From contig BDIU01000182.1 of the NCBI GenBank assembly GCA_002118135.1, positions 62,001 to 126,000 of the forward strand: a stretch of DNA of 64,000 bases. The letters are read 5' to 3'. This document shows positions 52,369-63,600 of the stretch, in pieces (position 1 is the first letter of the stretch; every line of letters starts with the position of its first letter). The notes below the pieces were generated by a model. The model was not told where the DNA came from. It worked only from the letters and a program-made list of their open reading frames with translations, and ran no database searches. This stretch comes from Trebouxia sp. TZW2008 (taxonomy: Eukaryota > Chlorophyta > Trebouxiophyceae > Trebouxiales > Trebouxiaceae). The position numbers and the translations under genes were made by a program.

Positions 52369-52805
52369 TTACTTCTGTTGCTGTATGCCTTCCCCATTAC
52401 ATGTTTGGCACATCTTCTGCAACAGCCACAAGAGATGCAAATGAGTTTCATTATGAGCAATGGCCTGCTCGCATGTCATACGAGTCTTGGTGGCTTTGAG
52501 TTGTACACAGCCTGAGAAGGTGTACCTCAAGCTGTCTAAAGTAATATTGTTCAATCTCGACTTTGGTGCCTTGACATGTGGGGCACGGCTTTGTTGTGTT
52601 GGAACTGTATTTTAATTGCTGCAGGTCAGCGCTGTTACTGTCCTGCGCCACCGTCCGTGTGTCAGTCAGCTGATCACTGCGTGATCGCCTTAGCTGGAAA
52701 TTCCGAGCGTTGTCAGTCTCGTACCTTTCTGTTGCTAGAACTGTACTTATCGCGCAGTTGCTTGTACAACTCTTGATCAGTTTGACTCAGCTCACCATAC
52801 GCCAT
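52369..52805 (-). CDS. Small protein with two CxxC pairs (DnaJ-zinc-finger-like)
   Basis: Three exons on the minus strand (52805-52725, 52618-52526, 52416-52369) encode 73 aa. The N-terminus (MAYGELSQTDQELYKQLRD) is a charged helix. CPTCQGTKVEIEQYY and MCQTCNGEGIQQQ then provide two CxxCxG motifs about 25 residues apart, the pattern of half a DnaJ-type Cys-rich zinc site. Such tiny DnaJ-Cys-rich proteins are known from algae and plants, and their function is mostly unknown. All three junctions are canonical and in phase. It starts 175 bp from the divergent CBP3 gene. I am fairly sure it is a real gene and unsure of its role. Confidence 0.68.
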
Positions 52806-52980
52806 GTTGTCGCTGGGATGGCCGGCATTATGTGCCTTGAGCTTGACATGCTTACAAGCGTTACGTGCGTTACGTGCGGCGTGGCGCACTGCAAGCTCGC
52901 CGTAAGCGCAAACTGCGTTTCCGAATTTCCGCTCATGCTGCTTGAGAGCATTTCTCGTCTCTCGTTTTAGCAAAAGCACA
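52806..52980. promoter_or_regulatory. 175-bp bidirectional promoter (small CxxC protein / CBP3)
   Basis: The two ATGs face away from each other across 175 bp. A tandem motif gcgttacgtgcgttacgtgcgg (two ttacgtgc copies, 52859-52878) contains ACGT cores typical of bZIP sites. Sharing of regulation is inferred from distance only. Confidence 0.45.
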
Positions 52981-55016
52981 ATGCGAGCGGCCACCAGCCT
53001 GATGCAGCACATGCTGCGGCAGCACGCCGCGCAGATGTATCGACAGCCAAGCCTGCAGGGCAACCCTCTGTTTAGCGTCTTGCCCCACCTTTTGCGGTCA
53101 GAGGTTGCTTACCCGGCCAATCTATCCAGCCCTACTTCAACGTACGGATTCGCTACCCAGGCAGCGCAGTCCCAGTTCAAGGTGAATCTCGTCCCTCAAG
53201 TGACGCCAGTGATCAGCAAGTGTACTGCTGACAGTGTTTGGAAATATAGCAACATTGAATGAAAAGGCTTGTACATGCAGCGCACGGATTTTTTCAATTC
53301 GCATCCGAGGTCTCTGCAGTACGACAGAGCAACAGAGGAGCCAAGACCTGAAGTGTCTGTCAGCAGGTTCAGACAAGCGCTGCTAACCATAGCTGGGTTC
53401 TACAGTAAAGAAAGCCAGCTGTTGAGAGGTACAGTCACTCATGTGCCTTCGCCTTGACAGCAATCGATTTGATATATGTTCGGCATCAGATGTCAGATGT
53501 CAGTTGAAAGAATTTCTGCTGTGCAGGCAGCAAAAATTTGTACCAGGCAGTGACGCAGCAAGCGGCAGAGCAAAATTTGTATGAAGGTATCCCTTTCACA
53601 AACTGCCAAAGTTTATGTCTCAACACCCACCTTGCTTTTGCAGTACAGTAAACGTGCATGCATTTGCAAATTGATGGACCTGTGGCTGCAACTCTTATAC
53701 TGCTTTTGACATGCAGTCTTTGAGATCCAAAAGAAGTTTGCGAGCGAGTACAACATGCTTTGCCTTCATATCTGGATGCTGCTGGTAAGGCTGCGGTCTG
53801 AAGGCAAGGATGGCAAAGACTTGGCTCAAATGGTATATGAGCTGTTTCAAGACAACGTCGAGGCGCGAGTCAGGGCAGAAGGAGTCAAAGTAAGCAATTT
53901 GGCATTTCTGCACCTTACCAAATTACTGCTTCAATGCATGTGTATGCAGGCTAGACTGCCTGCTAGCTTGCTGTACTCATGTTTTTGCAGCATCAGTCAC
54001 GGCACCTACATAGCTTGGCAGTTCTGTGTACAGCGTATTGCTGCTGTAGTGCATCCTTCTACTCCTGTCAGACTGAAAGAATGAATTGTTGTGTGTCAGT
54101 CATGCAGCCTGCACAGAATTAGTAAAGTGCTAGCTGGCATGCATTTCTCCGCACTCACATTCAAGCAATGCAGATTGAGTACCGAGTGTCATGCTCCCTC
54201 AAGCAGCTGGCATGTATCTGTGATTCATCAAGCATCAGCTCTTGACACTTGACGTGTGCGGCTGTGAAAGGATAAGCACGTCAAGCCTTAAGGCATTTGG
54301 CATTTTCTTGTTATCATGATTGGACACAATGAGCGGTATGAATGATGTGCTCTTCAAGCATGCCTTATGTGCATGCAGGTGCGTATCAACAAGTGGCTCA
54401 ATGAACTGGAGCAGATGTTCTATGGCATGAGTTTTGCTTTTGACAAGTCTTTGACAGGAGATGAGAACATCACAAACCCCTTGTTGAGGAACATCTATGG
54501 TGATGACAAAAGCAAGCAGAAGGCAGCAGAGCTTCTAGCAAGATATGTCACCAGGTAGGCAGCACATTTGACTATTCCCCCCGATGATTTTTGGGACAAA
54601 AGCTGGCAAAATGTATGCTTTGACTCGTGACATGCGTGCAGCATATTCAGCTTGAAGGGCTGTCTCAGAAATGGCCATCTGATTCACTCAGCAAGCCACT
54701 CTCTTTGCAGTGTGATCTTTGCCACTTCTTCTGTTAAATTTCATACATTTCTGCAGGCAACTTATTGCTTACTGCTTACTGCTGGTGTTTGTCATATCTG
54801 CTTGTTCTTCTTTGTGACGTTGTAGTCAGTGTTGATGAGTGGACAGGTTTTAATTGAATGTAGCATCTGTGTTCCACTTGTTTGTTGTGTCAGCCTGCTT
54901 GGCCTGAGTCTACAAGAGATGTGTGCAGGGAACTGGCTTGTTTGGCCAAAACTGAATCAGAGCATATTCTAGCAGGGCGCATCAAGTTTTCTGATGAGCT
55001 CTTCCGCAAGTCATGA
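52981..55016 (+). CDS. Mitochondrial cytochrome bc1 assembly chaperone CBP3/UQCC1
   Basis: Six exons (52981-53181, 53281-53428, 53527-53586, 53717-53889, 54379-54554, 54929-55016) encode 281 aa. The N-terminal 66 residues are Arg/Ser/Gln-rich with no acidic cluster, fitting a mitochondrial presequence (MRAATSLMQHMLRQHAAQMY). The ubiquinol-cytochrome c chaperone domain shows FEIQKKFASEYNMLCLHIWM, LLVRLRSEGKDGKDLAQMVY and WLNELEQMFYGMSFAFDKSL. The yeast Cbp3-Cbp6 pair binds newly made cytochrome b at the mitoribosome exit, and UQCC1 is its human counterpart. The end, GRIKFSDELFRKS, is short but complete. All introns are canonical. High confidence. Confidence 0.9.
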
Positions 55017-55552
55017 ATGACATCTCATGACAAGTAAAATTGTTTGTAAACAAGGCTACAGCGCTGTAGATAGAAAGTTATCAAGCAATCAAGTGTGAAT
55101 TGCACAGGGCAGATTTAGCTCAGACCTTTGGGTATTGCCTTTCAGCCTGCAGTCAGATGCGACACCTGTTTCAATGTGCCCTGCATTGAATGATTAAAAA
55201 TGATTTGTGTCATGCTGTAGTGTGCAAGGCTTATGCTTGCTAGTCATGAGTGTAGCGTGTTTGCATAGCTTCTTGCCAACACGGCTTCTATGGACTTGGG
55301 TTTGTGTATTCTGTTGCATGCATTTGTGGCCTTTGCCAATTCTTTTGACAGTCAGCTAGATTCATTTTGCTATGTGTTCGGGGGTACTGGATCAGTTCTC
55401 GCGTTCATGTGGATTAACAGCATGCTTGGTGATTTTCAGCAACACGCGACGCCAGACAGTATGGCTGACAGGCTGATTCCTAAGGATTGCATCAACAACT
55501 GCTAGAGAGTTTGTCATAGCATTTGTTGGAGCTCATCCATTGCTTGTTGAAC

Positions 55553-55810
55553 ATGTGTTATTTCTCGAAAGAAAGATGTTGGACAGCTGCCACGAAGGCG
55601 TGTTTTGCTGAGCAGCAAGGCGCAGGTGTTGCATTCATAGAGGCCAATGCCCGCGACCGATTAGACATGATCCTCATCGGGCCACAAGAGATCTATGGTG
55701 TCATAAACATTTCAGGTACTGGCACATCTAAAACATTTCGATCTTCCTTGATAGTACGCATGAAGCCCGTGGGACCCGATGCAACTTTGCATCCAGACCC
55801 CACTTTCTGA
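55553..55810 (+). CDS. Possible small single-exon ORF, unidentified
   Basis: ATG at 55553 opens 85 codons ending at TGA 55808-55810. The middle part (GAGVAFIEANARDRLDMILI, then GPQEIYGVINIS) has protein-like composition, but no family is recognised. It could also be a decayed exon of a mobile element or a chance frame. An upstream frame (55290-55505, ending MADRLIPKDCINNC) has similar character. Apart from these, 55017-56031 shows nothing. Confidence 0.25.
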   Translation: MCYFSKERCWTAATKACFAEQQGAGVAFIEANARDRLDMILIGPQEIYGVINISGTGTSKTFRSSLIVRMKPVGPDATLHPDPTF

Positions 55811-56031
55811 TGCGCTGATGACAGCAGGACTGTTTTCGCACAACACCCAAGGCTAAATACTGCATTGGCATGACTGGCAGATGCGCAGCACCCTCATTGC
55901 ACGTGTGTCTCCGAAAGGAGAACAGAACAAAGAAAAGACAAAGTCTACGCCATGAGGCGTCATATTGGGAGGCTCTGGCTATAAAGGCAGCTCTGGAGTG
56001 CGTCAAGAGTCCACCAACAGTCTGAAAGGAT

Positions 56032-58124
56032 TTATGTACTTTGGTGCTGATCCTGCTTTGGTATAAGCTGAAACAGGCGAGATGCCCCACGAGTGTGGGA
56101 ACTCACTGCATCAGCATCTGAATCAATGCTTTTGGTGATGTCCTCCACAGCAAAGCTCTTGCGCAATTGCTTGAAGAATGTGGAATCACTTTTCCATCGC
56201 CGTATGTGGGCCAAGAGGTACTTCTTGGCTCCTGCAAGAAGTTGGAGCATCAAATGTTGATGCACATGTTTTATGACTCTTCAGGCCTGATATATACGCA
56301 CAACCGATTGTGCTTGAAAATTTCATGAGAGAGTACAGTCCTTCAGCTGTCAGTGTGCTGGTGGGCGCTCTGCTTGCTTGCATTGCAGCAAGTGGCACTG
56401 AAGCCCTTCCCTGACCTAAACTGCCAGCAATGGGAGGACTCTTGCCAGACATTGTATTTCAGCTCAGTCGCTGATGGGATGACATCCAGTGGAAGTCATT
56501 GCTGGTACTGCACAGCTTGCTGTGGATATACAAATAACAAGAAATCAGCACGCCTGCGTCACCCATGCTGTATGCAACGACACTTGGCGGTCCAGCGTGA
56601 CCTTGCATCATTTTTTGGCTTGAAAGGCAGAATTTTTGTGCTCACCCAGCTTCTTCTGGGTAGATTACAAGGGATCAACGGCTCGCGATGATACAAAACG
56701 TCTGATGCCATTCCAGCATCTGCTGTTCTCACTTACAGTGGCAAGGGAGGAATCAGATGCTCACCCGCTTCCTTCAGAGTTGACATTAAGGGGTTAAGCA
56801 GCTTGCTTTGGTGCACAGTGTCTGATGCCACCCCAGCATCTGCTGATCTCCCTTACAAAGGCAAGGGAGGCGTCAGATGCTCATCTACTTCCTTCAAAGT
56901 TGACCGTAAGGGATCAAGCAGCTTGCTTTGGTGCACAGTGTCTGCTGCCACCCCAACATCTGCTGTTTGCATTTACAGTGGCAAGAGAAGAACAGATGCT
57001 TACCCAGTTCCTTCAGAGTTGACAACAAGGGATCAAACAGCTCGCGGTGGTACACAATGTCTGCTGCCACCACAACATCTGGGGTTGCCCAGCCTGACCC
57101 CAGGTGGGTCACAGGGGTTGAGCCCCAGGTCAGCTCACAACAGCTGACAGAGCCTCCTGCTGCTTGGACTACTGCCTCATTTAGGTTGATGTTATGCTGC
57201 AAAAGCGCCTGCAAGATAAGGCCAGCTCACAACAGATGACAGAGCAATGTGGTTTTTGAACTGCTGCCTCATTCAGGGTAATAAATTCCTGCAGAAACGC
57301 CTACAACATCAGCCACATCGAATAACAATCCATGTGCACTAGCTGCTTCGGCATTATTTTCTGCTGTAGAAGAGGCCATAGCATCTTGACAGATCAAACC
57401 AGATCTTTGCGGGCTTCTGTCCACAGCAAGATCCAGTTTTCACTGTGTGTCAGAGCTGCAAACCAGTAGTCAAGTAACTGCAAGCCGAGAGATTATGGTG
57501 CGGGTGCAGGGCAGAAGGGAATGTAAACAGTGAACATGGCTGCTCCATTGTGACGAGCATTTGGTTAAGCTATTTCCTTACCAGGACATTTGGCAAGTCT
57601 GTCAACAAGACTGTAGCACCCAAGGCCGCAAACACGAGCCCTGCCAGCCCACAGCCAGCGCCTAACTCTAGCACTCTTTTCCCCTGCAGTACCAGCTTGG
57701 CATCAAGTGTGTGCATGTCATGCGGTGTTTCTTCGTGCAGTACATAAGCTACAATGGCAATTCGGCTGCTTCAGCAACAAAACCTTCCAATACCCTCGTT
57801 GTTGCTGCTCTTGATGTTCTGCATAAGCAGACAGTGCGAGTGCTGAAGGCCAAATCTGGAAGCTGAGTCCCTGCATGCAGCCAACCTTTGTCAGTCACAA
57901 GTCGCACCGGATGTTTGAAGGAGCAGCTGCATGAGTCAGTGTACCTGGCCAGGCTCTGAAGCTAGCCGCAGAGCGCGATCAACGTAGCTCTGCAGCTTGT
58001 GGACGTATAGTGCACCGCCAGAAGATTTCACGGGTCCTATGGTGTCTGAAGACAAAGCTGGACGCTCATCGTCAGAGACCGCTGGCAGTGCCGCCCAGCC
58101 AGCCTCATCTTCCGGCTCATACAT
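56032..58124 (-). CDS. METTL21-like (family 16) protein lysine methyltransferase with an in-frame TGA
   Basis: Four exons on the minus strand (58124-57945, 57842-57582, 57208-57004, 56231-56032) join in one frame of 282 codons. SAM-binding motif I is [19 protein letters not shown], followed by [29 protein letters not shown] carries the family's D-x-x-Y post-motif. [19 protein letters not shown] completes the fold. Relatives methylate lysines on chaperones or elongation factors. Codon 84 (57773-57771) is TGA in the segment [20 protein letters not shown], where the family normally has the conserved Trp before a small-residue helix. No intron can remove it in frame. It is either a sequencing error, a nonsense mutation (pseudogene) or recoding. 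The rest of the gene shows no decay. Confidence 0.75.
56640..57070 (-). repeat. Four-copy 119-120-bp ladder of exon 3 end plus donor (METTL21-like gene)
   Basis: The exon 3 end (boundary 57004) has copies with boundaries at 56885, 56765 and 56646. Each contains the reverse complement of ttccttca(a/g)agttga and ccac(c/a)ccagcatctgctg-type phrases. Donor sequences on the minus strand read gtaagc (used), atgagc (dead), gtgagc and gtgagc. The copies lie in the following intron. Confidence 0.85.
57228..57312 (-). repeat. Copy of exon 3 acceptor side (METTL21-like gene)
   Basis: Ninety-two bases before the used exon 3 start (57208) in transcript order, a copy starts at 57300 after gttgtag. It reads [15 protein letters not shown]...CCELA against the exon's [15 protein letters not shown]...CCELT. 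Thus this exon is duplicated on both flanks. Confidence 0.75.
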
Positions 58125-58514
58125 GTAAGTACTCGTCTAGCGACATCAAGGTTAGACGTCCGACGTGTATTGCCGGCCACCGCACTTTCGCAATTCCTAA
58201 GGAGATTTTTGTGTCCAGCAGCGCGGCTCACTCGCATACAAGGCTGCGCATCAGAGCAGCGCGCTAGGTCGCAGACTCGCGAGGCATAGAGACAGAGATT
58301 TCACAGTAATATGAGTAGTGATATGACTAAGGCAGGTTTGCAACCTGATCAGTCGCGGTTTTGGTTCAGCTCAGTCAAAAAAGTCTGCAGCGTGAAGCAT
58401 ACGCACGGTCCGTCAGCAGGCCGCAAGTTCATCCGGGACTGATTCTTGCCGCGGCTGAGAGCAGTGCCAAAGTTTGACGCCCTAGCTCTCAGCAAGGCCA
58501 TACCAGGTCTCTGC
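58125..58514. promoter_or_regulatory. 390-bp divergent promoter region
   Basis: It lies between the methyltransferase (-) and the membrane-protein gene (+). The 5' UTRs must be short. No standard core element stands out. Confidence 0.35.
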
Positions 58515-59516
58515 ATGGCAGCCGCGGGAGCCACAGTCCAGGCCAGTTCAGACCAGAGCGTCATCCAGCGAGCTGCTCATCGGAAAGAAAGGTAAAAAGC
58601 GGCCACCCATGCACAAGCCGTAAGGTTTGCTTTGTTGCTGACAAGTCTGAGAAGATTGGTGTTACGCAGGGAGAACCCAGTCGATATAGTCGTGAAAGAT
58701 CCGCATACAAGCTTGCCGGTACTACTCGTTGTCGCCGGTGCAGCAGCAGCTTTTCTTTGGTGGAACCGGCGCGGATCATCAGGCAGCAAAGGTCGCAAAG
58801 GTGACTCCTCTTCCAGCAGAAGTCGCTTTGCATTTCCTGGGCACAAGGTGCGTGATTGGTTGCAGCGCCTGCATCAAACCTCGTCAGCTCGCTCAAGAAA
58901 CCTTGCACACGTTGCTTGTTCTTGTTCGTGCTTTGCTTGACTTGTTGACATTGATCATACCTGCCTGCAGGGAAAGGCAAAAACCGGTAGCCAAGCAGCA
59001 GCGTCACTGCCCAGGTGGGCATACTGGTTCTGACACTTTGCTGTTAGCTCTCGGTGTAAACTCTCAGCATCTGTTCACCAACTTGAATGTTTGACAGGAA
59101 CAGTCAGTCCAACAATAACAAGAAGAACATGCAGAGACGAAAAGAAGAAAAGCAGCGGCGAGCAGAAAAGCGTGACAAGTGAGTTGTCTCTGCACTTGTT
59201 TCATCGCAACATATGTTGTGCCACTTGCATGTTTTGCTGACGGCTACGCAGCAGCTGCACGCTGTTCATCCTGGACATGTAATGCACAACAGTCATCACA
59301 GCATTGTCGATGTGAAGGTGTGTGCTATGCAGGGCGATTGAGAAAGGCGTAGTGGAAGAGAGGAAGAAGGATCCAAATGACCCAAATAACCATATGGTGC
59401 ACAGTTACAGATACTTGGAGGCTGGACCACGAGATTCTCTGCATGCAACAGCACAAAGGGGAAAACCAGGGCTCCTAGACTCATACAAACAAACAGTGTC
59501 CAATGTATCTAGATAG
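58515..59516 (+). CDS. Unidentified single-pass membrane protein with basic cytosolic segment
   Basis: Five exons (58515-58591, 58670-58847, 58971-59014, 59098-59178, 59333-59516) join to 187 aa. Residues about 37-55 (TSLPVLLVVAGAAAAFLWW) form one membrane helix, followed by NRRGSSGSKGRK, so the positive-inside rule puts the C-terminus on the cytosolic or stromal side. A strongly basic helix (NMQRRKEEKQRRAEKRDK) and a hydrophilic tail (DPNDPNNHMVHSYRYLEAG) follow. The 44-base exon 3 is required to keep the frame. I do not recognise the family. The organisation recalls small ER tail-anchored or signal-anchor proteins, but that is only topology. Confidence 0.68.
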
Positions 59517-60609
59517 TCATAGGACCAGTGTATAGCATTGAAATCCTTTTGCAAAGATTGTTCTGGGTCTGAATGTTGATGTGACGCTAGAAGTAGCATG
59601 CAGAATAGCAAAATGCAAAAGAATGCACAGAGCGGATGCCACTGTACTACCAATGAGTCACAGGCAGATGGCGACAGGGTCTTTTCTGAATCCACACCAG
59701 TCTATTACCGGCAATCAGTGCTGTGATTTGGTTGCACAGCTAGTGTTTTGATACTGAGATGAACATGATACTGTTGATGGGTAATGATAGCGTTTGAGGA
59801 ACTCGAGGACGTACAACAGTGAGCTTGATGTTTGAATGAACTCAATTGCAGCCAGATTGTCGTCCATGTCTAGCACAAACATAATGGAACGCTAGGCCGT
59901 CGCTCAGTCAGTAAAGGATCAGGAGCATGCTGTTATCATACGAAGGCAGTGACAGTACAAATTTGACTCCGGAAGGGGGCTTCAATTGCTAACAACTGCT
60001 GCACATGACAGCATGAGTGTTGACGTTGATAGCACTGTTCATTCATTGCAGCTTTAGATGCGGCAGGATTTTGTTGGCAACTGCCTGCGACTCTGCATGA
60101 TTGCTGTGCACTGCCTGGTACTCTGTTGCACACTTCAAGTGGCATTGTTTCGAATAGTCAGCATCCTTCCAGATCTGTTGCCCTTCTTTGTAGCCAAACA
60201 CGACATCCATGACCTGCCAACACACATCGTGTCTGTCATCAGCATGTCAAGCGCAACATCAGAACTGTGCGTTATATTGACGAGCTTGAGGTGTATGAGG
60301 GGCCGGGTGGAACAATATGCTGACGCCATGTTTGAGTGGACCACAAAACATGCATGCATACAGCTGTAGCAACACTACATGCTGTTGTGATCAGGCCTGC
60401 TATGCTCTGTTGGTACATGTGCTGTCATACACAGCCTGCATTTTCAGCAGCAGGGCCACGTCTTCTGACCCAGATGCACATTGGCACATGCAGCGCATCA
60501 CCAGATGCATGAATTTCAATAATTCAAATCAATCAATCAATTTCAGCCGGCTCTATTTGGCACACGCGATCAGCCTTGTCGGCTGACTAAAGCATGTGAA
60601 ATAACTTTC
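59517..60609. other. Intergenic region with one doubtful small ORF
   Basis: A minus-strand frame with ATG at 60210 and stop at 60043 (55 aa, MDVVFGYKEGQQIWKDADYS at its start, later QCHLKCATEYQAV) is preceded by an acceptor-like tgttggcag and has protein-like composition. The opposite strand is also open (60058-60369). I cannot decide between them or link either to other exons. The rest holds nothing recognisable. Confidence 0.3.
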
Positions 60610-63600
60610 TCACTCTCCCTCTGGCAAGTCCATCATGAGAGTCTCGGGAGTTACCTGTAGTGCAAGGCACTTGACAGTCTGTTGACTTGCACCAAAGGGG
60701 TTCTGCCCATCAACAATCCTGGTGTAAGCTATATCCCATGCTGACTGCAGAAGCGGTGGACTGCTGCTGCTGGGCTTTGCTGCATCTGACTCACCTTGAC
60801 TGGCCTTGACTAAGGTCCAAAGTGCCTTCAGTCCATATTTTGCCACACCCTGAAGAATAATGACACAGATGTCACATGCCTGAATGATGTCTCAGGCTTG
60901 TCGAACTGATGCATGCTGCAATGCTGCTGCAAACAGACGTAGGAGCAGGGGAGCCACCCGTCCCTCACATCCTGAACTAAGCTCCGTGGAGCTGACTGTT
61001 TGTTGATCATTGTTGCATTCTATAGCAGAAAGTCTCACCAACGAGTGATTGCTGTGTGCAGCTTCTAGGAGTGCATGAGTCACACTGTGCTGCGCTGTCA
61101 GCGAACAACTGAGGCTTGAGGGGTCCGTGAAAGCAGAACAGGCTATGATTCAGGTCAAATGAAGTAACAGAAACTTCAAGCAGCAGCCTCACCATAATTG
61201 GGTGCTCTGTGCAGCTTCCAGCAGCGCGTCAGTGACTGCAGACTGCGCTGCTGTGCACACTATGAAGACACAGGTTCTGCACTAGGTTCAGTCATGCTGT
61301 GTCCTGTCTGGGCATTTGAATGATACATGTTCAGGCTATGTATGCATCCAGAATGATGCAGTAATCTCAGGCAGGAGCCTCACCAGTAATCGTGTGCTCT
61401 GTGCAGCTTCTAGGAGTGCATCAGTGACTGCACACTGTCCTGCGCTGTCAACAAACCGCTTCTGGCGCTGCTGTGTATGTCACAGGAGGGAGAGAAAGCT
61501 TCCGCAGTAAGTTCAGTCATGCTGTGTGCTGTCAGGCGCATGTTCAGGCTATGTATGCCGAAATGCTGCAGTAAACTTGAGCAGTAGCCTCACCAGTGAT
61601 CGGGTGCTCTGTGCAGCGTCTAGGAGGGCATCAGTGACTGCAGACTGTGCTGCACTGTCAGCAAACAGCTTCTGACGGCTTGAGGCGTCCTTGAGCAGAT
61701 AGAACAGGCTGGCACACAGATAGCCACTTAGGAAGGGCTGCTTCTCATGTGATTTGAGACCATCAAGCAACAGCTTCCTCCAGCTTGACTCTCCTGTGAG
61801 GAACAATGTGAAGGAATCAGCAGAGCACTAGGTTGCCTGAAATGCTCAGGAATGATCTACCAGATCGAGGGTACGTGAGGCTCATGGTTGATTGGCACCA
61901 TAGAGCGTAGTGCCTCAAAACACGATTGTGACCTGGCACTGTAGCTACGACAGCAGGACCTCTTTTTGCTAACCCTAGTGCATGATGCCTCACAGCTTTT
62001 GCTCAGCAGGTACTGAAGACCGTGGTGATGTGACTGCAGCTTGTCAAGTGACCACAAGCAGTCTGGTGAAATTGAAGCAGTTTTGATCACCCAAGCGAAG
62101 CACGTGCCTGAGCCTCAGGGGTGTTCTGTTTTGTTGGACTGTGATCAAGTGCAAATGGATCAAATGAACGCTGGTGTACCTGCCAGCTTGCATCTGAAGG
62201 CTGAAGCTGCCTGTAGAGCTCCATTGCTGCTATCTGGCTCAGCTGTGTCATCATCACTGTCGGACAGACCAAAACCCAAAAGAGCACCTGTGGCATCGTT
62301 GCCAGACTGAAGTCATGACTAAATTGCCAACAGGATCATTTGACAACATCACACCCATGTGAAGAAGTGATATCGCGTCATGACATACAGAACATATATT
62401 GTGAGATGGAACGGCCAACTGCGCTGACGCTGCTCATAGCATGCATGTGCTTCTAGCTTGAATTTGGCTCAACCGATAGCATGGTCAGCTAATCAGGCAA
62501 TCTGTGTTGCAACAGAGCTCGAGTGCCTTTAACACTGCCTGAAAACCTTATGTTCCTTGGATAGCCGGTCAAGTAGTCTCATGACAAGCCAAATGCGCGC
62601 TTGGATCTCGTCAAATCCTGCTGCTAAGCAGTGAATGCCACGACGAAGCATAACACAGGAGCCGTGTATGCACAAGGTACAGGTACAGCAGCTGTTTGCA
62701 TACAAGGTTTAGGCACAGGGCTGTGGACATACAAGCGACAAGGCTGGTGGCTTCAGCAATCAGTGGCTTACATAGCAGGTGCGCTGCGCTGAGGGCAATC
62801 TGAGCGTCAGCAGTGCTGCTGTGGGGGAGGCAGTCCCAAATTATCACATCTTGCAATCATTGCTAAGCAATGCATGCCAATGTCGGCTGTATCACAGTAG
62901 GTGTTTGCATGCTGAACCCAGGCAAAGCAGAAATGGCTTACATAGCAGGTGTGCTGCGCTGAGGGCGAGCTGAGCGCCATCACTGCTGCTGTTGGAGAGG
63001 CAGTCTTTGATGCCCACTAACAAAAGAGGGTCTGAGAAGATGGCTGGCAGGGAAGCCAAGGGTGGAGATGCCCTGTTGTTGGCCCACACCTGCAGGCACA
63101 GCCAGCTGGTTTATAATCTGATTCAAGTCATTGCTCTGGGGCTGGTGGACGGCATGCTGGTAGGCATGGTCACGGTCAGGACAGTAGTGATGATGATGAT
63201 GATGATGATGGTGATGATGCTGATGATGATGGTGGTGGGGTTGACAGTGGCGGTGATGGAAACAACTAGAATCATCATGATGTTCAGCATGCTGTGCTCT
63301 AGCATGATATGCAAGCAACATAGATGTGTGCCACTGAAGTCAATGCTTCACTGCTGAGCTCTGTCTGGTAAGTATTTCTTGGTCTTCAAGTCTGAAAATG
63401 TCTACTATCAATACAAGCGCAATCCCTATAAACCATGTAACTTTCAAGCATGACTTGCTATGACTAAAATGCATCACATACAAGATGTGCGGTAGTGTAA
63501 CCTGTCTTTGGCACACATTCCCACAAGCAGAAAATAATGGTCAGCACACACAACACACTTTGCTGCTGGACAGGCATGCTTTCAAAGTCATGCTTTCATC

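Noticed and set aside
62980..63321. Minus-strand ORF with a poly-His run
   Set aside because: It is the reverse frame of an ATG microsatellite in an intron; the supported exon at 63089-62942 uses another frame.
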